Positions 1 through 9,688 of a stretch of 64,000 bases of DNA are shown one piece after another. Location: the NCBI GenBank assembly GCA_041879415.1, contig CP090851.1, forward strand, positions 1,736,001 through 1,800,000. The letters are read 5' to 3'. The position numbers and the translations under genes were made by a program. The first letter of the stretch is position 1. Every line of letters begins with the position of its first letter. This DNA is from Vibrio chagasii. GTDB lineage: Bacteria > Pseudomonadota > Gammaproteobacteria > Enterobacterales > Vibrionaceae. The notes beneath the pieces were generated by a model, which was not told the origin of the DNA, made no database searches, and saw only the letters and a program-made list of their open reading frames with translations.

Positions 1-3000
1 AGCCAGACAAAAATGGCTGCCCGACAGGGTCGCTGCCTGTTGATGAAGCATCTTCAGCAATACGCGTTTCAATCGCCGAAATGGTATCTTCTAGACGAGA
101 GCCATACTCAGTGCCGTTACCTGTATTTTTAATCTGAACGCGGTAGTAAACCTCACTTTCACCAGGCGCTTGGGAGTAATGTTCTTTCTTACTCGATAGG
201 CCAGAGTCGGAGTACACTTGCTTGCTGAATGCAATTTCGGGGTCTGACATTGACGCTGGCGGAGAAACGGCAATAAATTCATTTCCGTTGTCTTCGCCCA
301 TGTAAGCTCTGTTAGTGAACGAGCCTACTGCTTTTGGGCTAATCTTGGCTTTAATGACATAACGCACGAATGCGAGTGATCCTGAGCGACCAAAGTTGTC
401 CGCGGATATATCAAAATGCGTATCAATTGGCTGGTTATCTCGAATCGAGTTATCAACATCAGGGTTTGAAATTCCAGAACCGTCTGAGAAGGTTTCAATA
501 GTCCAGCTATCAAAGGCTGGGCCACGAGAACCATCAAAGTACTGTGTGTTAATTTGGTCGATGTCGTCACGTAAACTCATGTCATCAACGTGAGCGCTAG
601 AAACGTTCTCTATTAAGATTTCATACTCAACGTATCCCCCAGGCATATAACTTGTCGCCCCTGGCATTGGATTATCATCAGCATCGTAGTAAGCGATGAT
701 GTTCTTCTCAAAATCGACTTTGCGCGCTTCTTGTTGGATGTTGTGAGAAATCGTATCGCCATCGACAGTCAACACATTCACGATACCGCCATTCGCTTTG
801 TCGTTGATGGTCGCAACCACTCGATACTCAAGTGTCGCTCCCATCGGAATATCCGCTTGAAGATTGAGATTACTGTCCGTTGAGGTATAGACATTACCCG
901 CGCCCGCGCCAGCATCTACGTAATCGGAATCGGTGCCTGAAGCGATGGATGTAATGGTCCAGCTTGAATACGCAGGCCCTGTCGAGCCATCTACGAGATC
1001 AACGGTGATGTCTTTTAGGTTGTCGACTATTGGAATGTCGTGAGCGTTACCTTTACCATCGTTCTCAACCACTAAATGATAAGTCACCGTTTTACCTGGT
1101 TCATAAACCACTTCATCGGTTGTTTTATCAAAATCCAAGTGGTAATCATCGGGCAGCACTACGGTATCTCGGTAATGAATATCACCCGTCGCATCAGGTC
1201 TAACGATACCCGTAACGGTGTAAGTCACGTCTTCCCCTGCGTCGATATCAATGGAAGTCACGATATCAGTATCGTTCTTAACATCACCGTCGTTTGTGCC
1301 ATCGGTTGTTCCCGCATTTGCAGGGTCACTCTTCGCAACAGCTACCGTAAACTTATTCGTACCCGCCGCATCATCGAAGAACGGATTACCAAACGTACCG
1401 TCTTGAAGCTCAACTGAGATACCATTAATCAGTTCATTGACGTCAACATTGTTGCGGTAGCCATGACCATCCTGGGAGTTGTACTTGATGGTATAGGTCA
1501 GCTCATCACCCGGTGAGTATCGACTAATATTGGTTGAGCGAACCACACCACCATTGTTGTAAACTTGGTGGTTTTCAGCCACGGCACGTTTCGCATACTC
1601 ACAGTCATTGGTACATCCAACATCACTGCTGTGGATCAGCACCGCTTCGTTTCGGATGATTCCAGCATCTCTATCAGCAACACCGCTGGACACCGCATTA
1701 TCTTTAACTCGCGCTTTGATACGCACTGTCACGAAGTCTTTTGCAGGAATAGAAATCGGTAATTCGACATCTTTAGTCGTCGGTGAGCCAAATCCCGAAC
1801 CAGTATCAACCGACCAATACTCAAACGGATTTTGAGCGAGAGAATCTTCGGCTTCACCATCTTTATCGTTAGCCAGTGTTGTGGTGATATCGTTCAGACG
1901 ATCCATAAAAATAAGATCGGTTTCTTCGGTATCACTATTGTTGCCAATAACAATGGTATAAGTGAGATCTTCACCCGGAGTATAACGAACTACGTCCGTC
2001 GTTTTGGCCAGTGAAACGTTGATGTCATAGGCGCTGTTCGAGTTATCTATTTGTGCAGAAGAGCTGTGCTCACGGTCTGTGATCGGGTCATAAACATCAA
2101 CACGGTTTGATACTTGGTCTTCTTCATAGTCAGACCTAACCACACCACTTACCTCATAGTGCACCCAGCCACCAGGAGTGATATCTACGTTAGTATCAAT
2201 ATCAGCATTGTCAGAGATATCACCGTAGCGCGATCCCGGTTTGTCTGTATTGGTTGTTCCGACAATCGTCCAGCTATCAAAAAAGTTAAGCGCTGAAATA
2301 CTATCTTTTACCTGTGCATCATTAGCGTAACCAACGCCTCTGTTGTAGACGTAGATATCAAACGACGTTCGCTCACCGCCCACAAACTCTGCGCTTTGAG
2401 CGGTTTTATCAACCACAAGATTTGGCTCACTTGGGTGAGTACGAACAGTATCCGATAGGTTAGTATCTGGGCCTGTTACCTTAGCGGTATTGCTGAACGC
2501 CCCCCATAGGATTTCAGTGTCATCACTTCGGTCAAGCTGTCCAACAATGGTGTAGGTGATAGAAGCGCCGGGAGGGATTTGTGCCGTAGCATTAAGGTCA
2601 TTATTATCCGAAAAGTCACCAGGGTCGGTTACGGCTAGCACCCAAGGAGAGGCCGCCTCTTTTTGAGCGCTGATCGTCCAAGATGAAAATACCGGCTTGG
2701 TCTCACCCGGCTCATGAAGAAGCTCAGCCTCTATCGTGCTGATTTCATCTTTAACGTTAATATTAGATGCAAAACCATTCCCTTCCGGGTTGCTCACCTT
2801 AATCGTATAGGTGATTTCGGTCGTCGTGTCAGTATAGGCATTTTGCTCATTATGCCCATCTACACGCTTGTCCAGAGTGAGGTAATAATCACGTGGATAA
2901 GCTCCTCTATCGGAGTAAAGCACGCTGTCTACCGTCACTTCATTTCGAATCTCATCATCGGCAATTGGGTTTACGACCGCCGCAATGCTATAAATAATCT

Positions 3001-5143
3001 TATCGTGTGGGGCTAACTTAGCCTTCTCATCTAAGATCACTTTATTATTTTGATTGCCTTCAATTTGACCAGTAAAGCCAGGATCACTGTTTGTCGAGAT
3101 AGAGCCATCAGAAGCATAAGATTTCGCCGTAATAACCCAGCTCAAATACGCTTTAGTCGGCGTATCGTTAATAGACTGAGTCATGATAGAGACTAAATCA
3201 TCATAAACTGGCACATCAATCGCGTAGCCGTCACCGTTATTCTCTACTGTGATATCATAATTTAGTGTGCCACCAGCTGAGTAGTAACGAGAATCCACTT
3301 CCTTTTGGACTTTTAATTTCGAGTTTGGCATTTGGACACCAGAACCCGACTCGCTTAGGTTATCGCCCAAACACAAGCCGGCATCCGTACCATCATCAAC
3401 AATTTGACCCACGCTGGTGTCAGCCACTCTTGCGGTCAATTTATAATGAACGACACCTTCAGGCGCGAGATCGAGTTTTAAATTGATGTCGTCAGTCGTC
3501 CACGCACCATAGTTAAACGAACCATAATTTGTGCCGTCACCACTACGATCACTCACCTCCAGTTTCCACTCAGAGAATGCTGAACCCAGGCTGCCATCCG
3601 TTTGCTTTGTCACGATACAAGCAAATTTATCGACAACTTCAATATCGTTCGCGAAGAACTCAGAATCCTTGTTCGAAACAACAATGTCGTAAACCACTTC
3701 ATTCTGACCAGATACCCCTGGTACATACGTAGTGTCAGTCGTTTTCTTATTACGAGTAATTTGGCTCGATGAAGAGTGGATGACTTCTTTAGTGTCTAAA
3801 GGATTTGTTAACACGTCACCAGAATCTGCCGTGCCATCTGCATCCACTACACGTGCGATAACCTCAGGAATGGCACCAATGGAAACTGGGCTTACATCAA
3901 CCTCCACTGAGTAAAGGATTTGCTCACCTGGATAAATTGAGGCGACATCATCCAACGATTTATTAGATTCAACGCCACTATCTGCTAATTCAGAGCGGCT
4001 GTTGGAACCTAGAGTAATAACTTGGTTGGTCCAAGACTCATACGGGTTGCCAGTTGTGTCGTCAGCGTTCTTGTCGCTCCCAAGGTCGTTACCTAAGTCG
4101 GTCTTGAGATCTTCCAAAAACTGCTGAACAGAATAGTGATAAGCAATACCGGAGTTTTCTTGGTTGGTTACCTTGACCGTGTAAGAAAACTTGTCATCAA
4201 CCAAGTAACTGTCTGATTGATTTAAGGTATGGGTAAGAGAGACGTTTGGCGCAGTAGGCGGCGTGGTTAACACATCAGCAGAAACCAAAGCATCACGAGT
4301 TTCAGCTGTCACATCGCTACTAACAATATCGCCGACTAAATTGTCGGCAACGGTAGCTTCGATGGTGTAAGTAATAGAACCGCCGATATCTATCGAGGCA
4401 TCACTGACAACTAAATTCCCTGATGAGCTAAATGTCCCGGCGTCACTTTCGTCCCCTTCAACAGAAGCCGAATTCACGTTGGCAGTAAAAGCCGGTTCAA
4501 GTGCACCTTCGATATTCAGCGCCTTGATGTCAGCAATAGCATCTTGAACGTCAATCGCTTTAATAACAGTGTCACCGGTATTCGACACCTTGATGGTATA
4601 GGTAAGCTCATCATTCAGTTGGTAGTGAGTCTTATCAACTGACACCGTAATGTCGTGTTCATATAGGCCTCGTTGAATGGATTCTGTATTTGAATCCACC
4701 GAATCCAACAGTCCAGAACTCGCCGTCGCAAAGTTGTCAATCGTTCCTGCAGCCTCATCAGAAACCATTGCAGACATTGTGTAGGTCACCGAACCACCTG
4801 CGGCAACACGCACGCCAGATGCTTCTAGGTTTCCGAAACGATTAAACGTGCCCGCTGATGAAAGCACCGTCGAATGCGCTTGGATAGTAGCCTGAGTAAA
4901 CGCGTTGACACTCTTGCCTTGGTCATCTGTCGTCAGAATATTGAGTAGCTCATCTTTAACGTCAAAGTCACTAATGGCTTTGTCTGACCCATTCGTTAAA
5001 ACAAGCGTGTAAACCACCTCTTGTCCATTGTCATAAGATGCACTGTCTACGGACAGATCCATTTTTAGCCCTGTAGTATCAGCTTGGGCGGAGAATGGGA
5101 TCAATAAAATAGATAAGAAAAAGGCAAGGTTGTATCTGAACAT
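1..5143 (-). CDS. Giant secreted DUF11-type repeat protein (C-terminus beyond window)
   Basis: My reading of the minus strand is open from an ATG at 5143 to the left edge, about 1,714 codons with no stop. It starts with a Sec signal peptide (MFRYN, a hydrophobic stretch, then cleavage after SAQA). At least twelve repeats of roughly 135-170 residues follow, each opening with a strand like 'YTIKVSNTGDG' (near residues 44, 181, 316, 484, 629, 776, 929, 1064, 1216, 1353, 1504 and 1669), then a 'D.L..I' segment and a 'W.I' strand. This is the pattern of DUF11 / conserved-repeat beta-sandwich domains in surface and secreted proteins. The sequence is rich in Asp, Thr and Ser and has very few cysteines, which suits an extracellular, perhaps calcium-binding, stalk. 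Attachment and function cannot be told without the missing C-terminus. It is divergent from the regulator at 5370. Confidence 0.85.
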   Translation of the reverse strand, partial: MFRYNLAFFLSILLIPFSAQADTTGLKMDLSVDSASYDNGQEVVYTLVLTNGSDKAISDFDVKDELLNILTTDDQGKSVNAFTQATIQAHSTVLSSAGTFNRFGNLEASGVRVAAGGSVTYTMSAMVSDEAAGTIDNFATASSGLLDSVDSNTESIQRGLYEHDITVSVDKTHYQLNDELTYTIKVSNTGDTVIKAIDVQDAIADIKALNIEGALEPAFTANVNSASVEGDESDAGTFSSSGNLVVSDASIDIGGSITYTIEATVADNLVGDIVSSDVTAETRDALVSADVLTTPPTAPNVSLTHTLNQSDSYLVDDKFSYTVKVTNQENSGIAYHYSVQQFLEDLKTDLGNDLGSDKNADDTTGNPYESWTNQVITLGSNSRSELADSGVESNKSLDDVASIYPGEQILYSVEVDVSPVSIGAIPEVIARVVDADGTADSGDVLTNPLDTKEVIHSSSSQITRNKKTTDTTYVPGVSGQNEVVYDIVVSNKDSEFFANDIEVVDKFACIVTKQTDGSLGSAFSEWKLEVSDRSGDGTNYGSFNYGAWTTDDINLKLDLAPEGVVHYKLTARVADTSVGQIVDDGTDAGLCLGDNLSESGSGVQMPNSKLKVQKEVDSRYYSAGGTLNYDITVENNGDGYAIDVPVYDDLVSIMTQSINDTPTKAYLSWVITAKSYASDGSISTNSDPGFTGQIEGNQNNKVILDEKAKLAPHDKIIYSIAAVVNPIADDEIRNEVTVDSVLYSDRGAYPRDYYLTLDKRVDGHNEQNAYTDTTTEITYTIKVSNPEGNGFASNINVKDEISTIEAELLHEPGETKPVFSSWTISAQKEAASPWVLAVTDPGDFSDNNDLNATAQIPPGASITYTIVGQLDRSDDTEILWGAFSNTAKVTGPDTNLSDTVRTHPSEPNLVVDKTAQSAEFVGGERTSFDIYVYNRGVGYANDAQVKDSISALNFFDSWTIVGTTNTDKPGSRYGDISDNADIDTNVDITPGGWVHYEVSGVVRSDYEEDQVSNRVDVYDPITDREHSSSAQIDNSNSAYDINVSLAKTTDVVRYTPGEDLTYTIVIGNNSDTEETDLIFMDRLNDITTTLANDKDGEAEDSLAQNPFEYWSVDTGSGFGSPTTKDVELPISIPAKDFVTVRIKARVKDNAVSSGVADRDAGIIRNEAVLIHSSDVGCTNDCEYAKRAVAENHQVYNNGGVVRSTNISRYSPGDELTYTIKYNSQDGHGYRNNVDVNELINGISVELQDGTFGNPFFDDAAGTNKFTVAVAKSDPANAGTTDGTNDGDVKNDTDIVTSIDIDAGEDVTYTVTGIVRPDATGDIHYRDTVVLPDDYHLDFDKTTDEVVYEPGKTVTYHLVVENDGKGNAHDIPIVDNLKDITVDLVDGSTGPAYSSWTITSIASGTDSDYVDAGAGAGNVYTSTDSNLNLQADIPMGATLEYRVVATINDKANGGIVNVLTVDGDTISHNIQQEARKVDFEKNIIAYYDADDNPMPGATSYMPGGYVEYEILIENVSSAHVDDMSLRDDIDQINTQYFDGSRGPAFDSWTIETFSDGSGISNPDVDNSIRDNQPIDTHFDISADNFGRSGSLAFVRYVIKAKISPKAVGSFTNRAYMGEDNGNEFIAVSPPASMSDPEIAFSKQVYSDSGLSSKKEHYSQAPGESEVYYRVQIKNTGNGTEYGSRLEDTISAIETRIAEDASSTGSDPVGQPFLSG

Positions 5144-5369
5144 TAACGCGCACTTCACAGTAGATTGACAAGTCTCCAGGCTAGATGCCATAGATTTGAC
5201 GTCACTATTTTGGCATTTCGCCTTTTTAGGGACATGCGCAACATACAGATCAATCAACCCAAACAATTAACATCCGTAAAAAACAAATTACTGAGGATGT
5301 TAAATAGAGAGTTTGATGTCTAAATTAGAATCGAGACATTGAGTTAATTATCAGAAGGTTAATGTTTTA
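5144..5369. promoter_or_regulatory. Divergent intergenic region between giant repeat protein and duplicated regulator
   Basis: This AT-rich 226-base spacer separates the minus-strand repeat-protein gene from the plus-strand XRE-type regulator, so promoters for both must lie here or close by. No operator could be assigned with confidence. The arrangement makes the regulator a natural candidate to bind here. Confidence 0.45.
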
Positions 5370-7229
5370 ATGAGTGAGTTTTCACAGTTGTTACGTAACT
5401 TCAGAAAGGAACTTCAATTTACACAAACAGAGTTTGCAACCTACTTAAATCAGCTGGACGATGAATTTAATGCGGTTGACGTCGTAACGATAAATCGTTG
5501 GGAAAACAATAAGGTAAAGCCAAGTACATACAAAGCACTCAAGATCTTACAGTACCTTGGTGGAGATTTGTTTGAGACAATAAAGAGCTTCAAGTCCGAA
5601 CAAGAAGATACGCTAATCGAAACGTTTTTTAACGAATCCCATGGCTCATTTCAAAGTCGAATTTCAGCTCTAGCAGGCCTCAATAAAAAACAAGGCCAAC
5701 GCAGTTTTAAGTCACTGCCTTTAATGTCAGAGCCGTGTGACACTAGCGTTATCGACAGAATCAAACTACTTTCTAAATTCACAAAAGTCGACATTTCGCC
5801 ACTGGACCAAATTGATTTATATCTCTATTACTGTGAGAAAAAAGCACATGGTCACAAGCTCATCAATACAGATGGTGACATTGTGAGCCACAACGTAGGC
5901 TTTTTCTTTGAAGACCATCAATTTGAGATATTAAAAACTCAAGAGCTAGATCTCAGACTTGCCTGCTCTTTAAATTCAGGCAAAAGCATAAATTATTTTA
6001 ATATAAGCTCACACTCAGAGACAAAAGATCATGTTATTGAGCATATAGTTTCAGATATACAGTTACTTTCTCAGAACAAAAATATTAAAAAGTATTCTGT
6101 TTTAGTAAAAGATCCCAACATGATGAAACTCTTGAAGGGCCTAGGATTTGAAGTATTTAAATTTTCTGAACCTTCTGCTAAAAAATGTAATATCACATTC
6201 AAAGATAAACATTATGGCTACTGTATATTAACGATTGATAAAATAGACTATCTGACGAATCGGAACGTAATGTCACTAATCAAAGATGAATACTCTACCA
6301 TGATGAAATTTCCGAAATTACTTCGCGAAGCGCGCAAGAAATTGAAGTTAACGCAAAAGGATTTTGCAGCATACATTAATCACTTAGATGATGAATTCAG
6401 CTCTGTAGATGTCGTAACGATAAATCGATGGGAAAATAGCAAAGTAAAGCCAAGTAACTACAAAGCCCTAAAGCTATTGGACTGCCTTGGTCTAGACTTG
6501 TATACAACGTTGAAGTCTTTTGATTCCGAAGATAACGAAGACACTGCACTACTTGAAGATTTCCTGAGTGAACGGTTTTTTTCATTTCAAAGCCGAATAT
6601 CATCTATCACTAAAGGGGATATTGAAGAAGGCTGCAACTGTAAGATCATGCCATTGATGACAGATCAGAATGACAAAACAGTAATTGATAGAATAAAGCT
6701 GATTTCGCAATATACAAAGGTGGACCCTTCACCTCTTGAGACTATCGATCTGTTTCTCTATTACAGTGAAAAAAAGGCGCATGGCAGAAAATTGATCGAT
6801 GTTAATGGCGATATTGTTAGTCATAGCTTGGGTTTTTTCTTCAATGAAGAGGTATTCGAGCAATACAAAAATAAGCGCCTACATCTCAAGCAAGCCTGCT
6901 CTTTAGATTCTAATCATAACTTAAATTACATTGTGGTTAGTGGTCACTCTGAGAAACGCGAACAATCTATTGCGAACCTGATTTCCGATATGAAGCTTCT
7001 TGCAAGAAATACGAAGATCAAGAAGTTCTCTATGATGATCAAGAATCCAAATGCATTGGATCTAATGAAAAAACTTGGATTTGAAATCTATAAATTCTCA
7101 GAGCCAACAGAAGAAGCCTCTAACATTGCGTTTAAAAACAAATCATACACATACTGTATTCTAACGATTGATAAAATAGAGCTACTTAGCAATAAGCATG
7201 TTATTGCATTTATTAATAAGTACGGTTAA
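5370..7229 (+). CDS. Tandemly duplicated XRE-type HTH / GNAT-like regulator (two copies fused)
   Basis: The 619-residue protein is two full copies of one ~310-residue unit joined head to tail (residues 1-310 and 311-619). Each copy starts with an XRE-like helix-turn-helix (copy 1 'LQFTQTEFATYL' to 'VVTINRWENNKVKPS', copy 2 'LKLTQKDFAAYI' to 'VVTINRWENSKVKPS'), with an unusual ~10-residue acidic insert between the two core helices. Each then has a ~200-residue domain ending in a GNAT-like pattern ('VKDPNMMKLLKGLGFE', 'IKNPNALDLMKKLGFE'). GNAT assignment is by pattern only and acetyl-CoA binding residues are uncertain. The second copy starts with Met-Met where the first ends, as if a tandem duplication lost its stop. 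The gene is AT-richer than its neighbours. It sits between surface-protein genes and may control them (inference). Confidence 0.8.
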   Translation: MSEFSQLLRNFRKELQFTQTEFATYLNQLDDEFNAVDVVTINRWENNKVKPSTYKALKILQYLGGDLFETIKSFKSEQEDTLIETFFNESHGSFQSRISALAGLNKKQGQRSFKSLPLMSEPCDTSVIDRIKLLSKFTKVDISPLDQIDLYLYYCEKKAHGHKLINTDGDIVSHNVGFFFEDHQFEILKTQELDLRLACSLNSGKSINYFNISSHSETKDHVIEHIVSDIQLLSQNKNIKKYSVLVKDPNMMKLLKGLGFEVFKFSEPSAKKCNITFKDKHYGYCILTIDKIDYLTNRNVMSLIKDEYSTMMKFPKLLREARKKLKLTQKDFAAYINHLDDEFSSVDVVTINRWENSKVKPSNYKALKLLDCLGLDLYTTLKSFDSEDNEDTALLEDFLSERFFSFQSRISSITKGDIEEGCNCKIMPLMTDQNDKTVIDRIKLISQYTKVDPSPLETIDLFLYYSEKKAHGRKLIDVNGDIVSHSLGFFFNEEVFEQYKNKRLHLKQACSLDSNHNLNYIVVSGHSEKREQSIANLISDMKLLARNTKIKKFSMMIKNPNALDLMKKLGFEIYKFSEPTEEASNIAFKNKSYTYCILTIDKIELLSNKHVIAFINKYG

Positions 7230-7253
7230 TTTTCAATAAGCGTAAATTATAAG

Positions 7254-7283
7254 AAAGCCACCTTATCAACGGTGGCTTTTTTT
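7254..7283. terminator. Rho-independent terminator after the duplicated regulator
   Basis: The stem AAAGCCACC / GGTGGCTTT encloses an 8-base loop and is followed by a T run on the plus strand. It lies between convergent genes and could also slow transcription from the minus-strand lipoprotein gene. Confidence 0.85.
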
Positions 7284-7298
7284 AACTTATATAAACAT

Positions 7299-9680
7299 TT
7301 ACCTATCTTGAATCGAAAGATAGGTAATATATGCAATCACGCCATCGGCATCAGTTGAAGAAGCTCCCCCTGAGAACCCCAAGTAATAAAATTTATTCAG
7401 ATCAATAGGTGTTGATTCCAAAGTCACATCAACTGAGCGTACCCAATTTTCTCTATTACTATCTAATGTATAATAAACTCGGATACGGCCTTCATCATTT
7501 ACGATTCTATAGTGAACGACACGTTCACTATGATGAGGCTGATCACCTTCGGCAACCACTCCATCACTTGTTGAGACTGTAATGTTGTTATAGTAATAGC
7601 CGAAAGCGAATTTTAAATAACGATTATCACCAGCAGGTACTCCAGCAGTGCCAACACTATTGTTAGCCCCCCAACTGCATGAACCATATATTTCTTCATC
7701 ACACCAAGAATTGACATCTGGAGCTACGGAACTTACTTGCTGTAGCACGACATTAACGGCACCAGCATTAGCTTTTGTAGCCTTTGTTCGGTCTACAGTA
7801 AACACAATGTCAAACGAAGACCCCATGAAATTATTTCGAGATATAGATGTTATATATTGGTCATGCTCACCTAAACTTATCATTGTTCCTTCACTGCTAA
7901 TAATCGGTTCATACATGTCTAGCTCTTTAGCACCCAGCACTTTAGAAACATTCCAATCATCAGGTTCGGTTGGATCGTAGCCACCGATTTCTAGTGTAAC
8001 AGGCACAAAATTAGCACTTTCACCGTGCTGAGCCATGACTTTATCTTCATAGCCGCCTGTAAACTCAAAAATCGCAGTCGCAACCCCATCAGTACTAGTT
8101 TCAGAAGAAGATTCTGATTGATCATTCTGAACTCCAAACCCGCCATTACCTTTAGTTCCCCAAAAAACAACGTCCTGATAAGGCGCTGGATTACCATCTG
8201 GGTCTAATAATATCGCAGAGATGAACCGAGTTGTGCTGCGTCCATCCCCGCTATCATCGCTCGTCATATCAGCAACTGTAAAATCTTGAACCTTACCCTC
8301 CAAGTACACACATGTTGCATAACCGGAACCAGAAGAAGTATCGCCATTACTATAAGCACCATTCACCAAACTAACTAGAGATGCCTCATTGCTTAAAGTT
8401 TTATCAACGGTCCAATAAGGTGTCGATGTAGGCCAATTGTGCTTCGCAAATGGTAGTTCAATAGCTAGCGCTTCCAATTCCCGCGTTAACGGCAAACGCC
8501 CACTACGGTGCTCACAATAGGATTTGGCTTGTTCCCAGCTCATTTGCACTATCTGCGCATGTTTTGGGCCTTGAGAACCATCTTCAACACATACATTGAT
8601 ATAATCTTCGTTGACGTAATCCGCCATGGCTTTTGACATTGGCGCTAAAAATGTAGCATCACCATTAATCACATCATCGAACACCGTAATATCTTCCCAG
8701 TCTTGAACTAAGTCGAAGTCAGGCTCTACCTCAATATAAACTTGCCCTACCGCATAACCGCCACGACCGTCCGTGACTGTATAAGCAACCTCATGTGGTC
8801 CTGGTTCAGACGACTGAAACGTAAATGTGTGTTCTGTGGTTGAAGTGATCTCCGTTTCAGCGTTATAGGCTCTTACAGAATCTAAAAACACACTGTCTTC
8901 TACATCCGACACATAATCTGTTAGGTCGATTTCAACCGACATACCTTTGGCAAGCTTACCTTCTCGAACATAATCATTCGCAACGGGTGGCGTATTTCCA
9001 ATGTCAGAAACCGCCACATCAATATTTCCTAGCTTGGTTGCCGTACCATCAGTCATTGAGTACATAATTCGAGTAACACCAATATCTGTTGGTGTATAAG
9101 TAATCGTATTGTCCAATGAGTCCACTTCAACGGAACCAGAACCTAACAACGTAATTTCGTCGGACACCGTATAAATAGAAGTATCTAGTTCGCTTTCTAG
9201 CTCTTCAGACAAATCAATTATGATTGTTGATTCAACGTTAGTCGTCTCAGACAAATTTGGTAGCGTATTATTTTCTGCCGTTTCAGAAACAGACACCCTC
9301 GCAAGCGATGACGCTTGACCAACGTATGTATCTTGCGCGACAGGTTCAGCTATATATTCGAATTGGCATTCGCCAACCTGATCCGACAAAGTTGTGAATG
9401 TCATACCATCAATCGAAGTTACCTCACAATCAACACCGTTACCGACTTGCTCGACGGAAGTTAAGCGAAAATCGATATCTGAACTAACATGAACAGTGGT
9501 ATCAGATTCCATATTGACGAGTGCTTTTGATTGAACGACAGAGGCTTCAATCGACACCACTGATGGCGAAGTTGGCTGCATCGGTTGTGAATCAGAGTCA
9601 GAATCACCAGATCCTCCACCGCAGCCCAATAGCATTGAAGTTCCAACCGTCAATAACATTTCTCTATATAGTTTCAACAC
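7299..9680 (-). CDS. Multidomain surface lipoprotein with Ig-like, C-type-lectin/FGE-like and Big-1-like segments (paralog B)
   Basis: The 793-residue protein starts with GTG behind AGGAG (7 bases upstream). The signal sequence ends in lipobox 'SMLLGC' (Cys20), followed by Gly/Ser/Asp, which suggests outer-membrane lipidation. Beta-rich segments follow. Around residues 230-330 a cadherin-like unit reads 'NTPPVANDY' to 'AYTVTDGRGGYAVG'. Around 370-430 lies a segment with 'WEQAKSYCEHRSGRLPLTRELEAL', the pattern of C-type lectin or formylglycine-generating-enzyme-like folds. Around 510-610 is a Big-1/invasin-like unit. The last ~180 residues look like a jelly-roll (concanavalin-like) domain. No catalytic residue set was recognised. 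It lies 8 bases after its paralog at 9689-12037, so the two are probably one transcript. A role in adhesion or glycan binding is inferred from architecture only. Confidence 0.8.
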   Translation of the reverse strand: MLKLYREMLLTVGTSMLLGCGGGSGDSDSDSQPMQPTSPSVVSIEASVVQSKALVNMESDTTVHVSSDIDFRLTSVEQVGNGVDCEVTSIDGMTFTTLSDQVGECQFEYIAEPVAQDTYVGQASSLARVSVSETAENNTLPNLSETTNVESTIIIDLSEELESELDTSIYTVSDEITLLGSGSVEVDSLDNTITYTPTDIGVTRIMYSMTDGTATKLGNIDVAVSDIGNTPPVANDYVREGKLAKGMSVEIDLTDYVSDVEDSVFLDSVRAYNAETEITSTTEHTFTFQSSEPGPHEVAYTVTDGRGGYAVGQVYIEVEPDFDLVQDWEDITVFDDVINGDATFLAPMSKAMADYVNEDYINVCVEDGSQGPKHAQIVQMSWEQAKSYCEHRSGRLPLTRELEALAIELPFAKHNWPTSTPYWTVDKTLSNEASLVSLVNGAYSNGDTSSGSGYATCVYLEGKVQDFTVADMTSDDSGDGRSTTRFISAILLDPDGNPAPYQDVVFWGTKGNGGFGVQNDQSESSSETSTDGVATAIFEFTGGYEDKVMAQHGESANFVPVTLEIGGYDPTEPDDWNVSKVLGAKELDMYEPIISSEGTMISLGEHDQYITSISRNNFMGSSFDIVFTVDRTKATKANAGAVNVVLQQVSSVAPDVNSWCDEEIYGSCSWGANNSVGTAGVPAGDNRYLKFAFGYYYNNITVSTSDGVVAEGDQPHHSERVVHYRIVNDEGRIRVYYTLDSNRENWVRSVDVTLESTPIDLNKFYYLGFSGGASSTDADGVIAYITYLSIQDR

Positions 9681-9688
9681 AAACGCTC

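Noticed and set aside
1076..3914. Short plus-strand frames inside the giant repeat gene
   Set aside because: They are shadows of the long open minus-strand coding sequence, which has a signal peptide and regular repeats.
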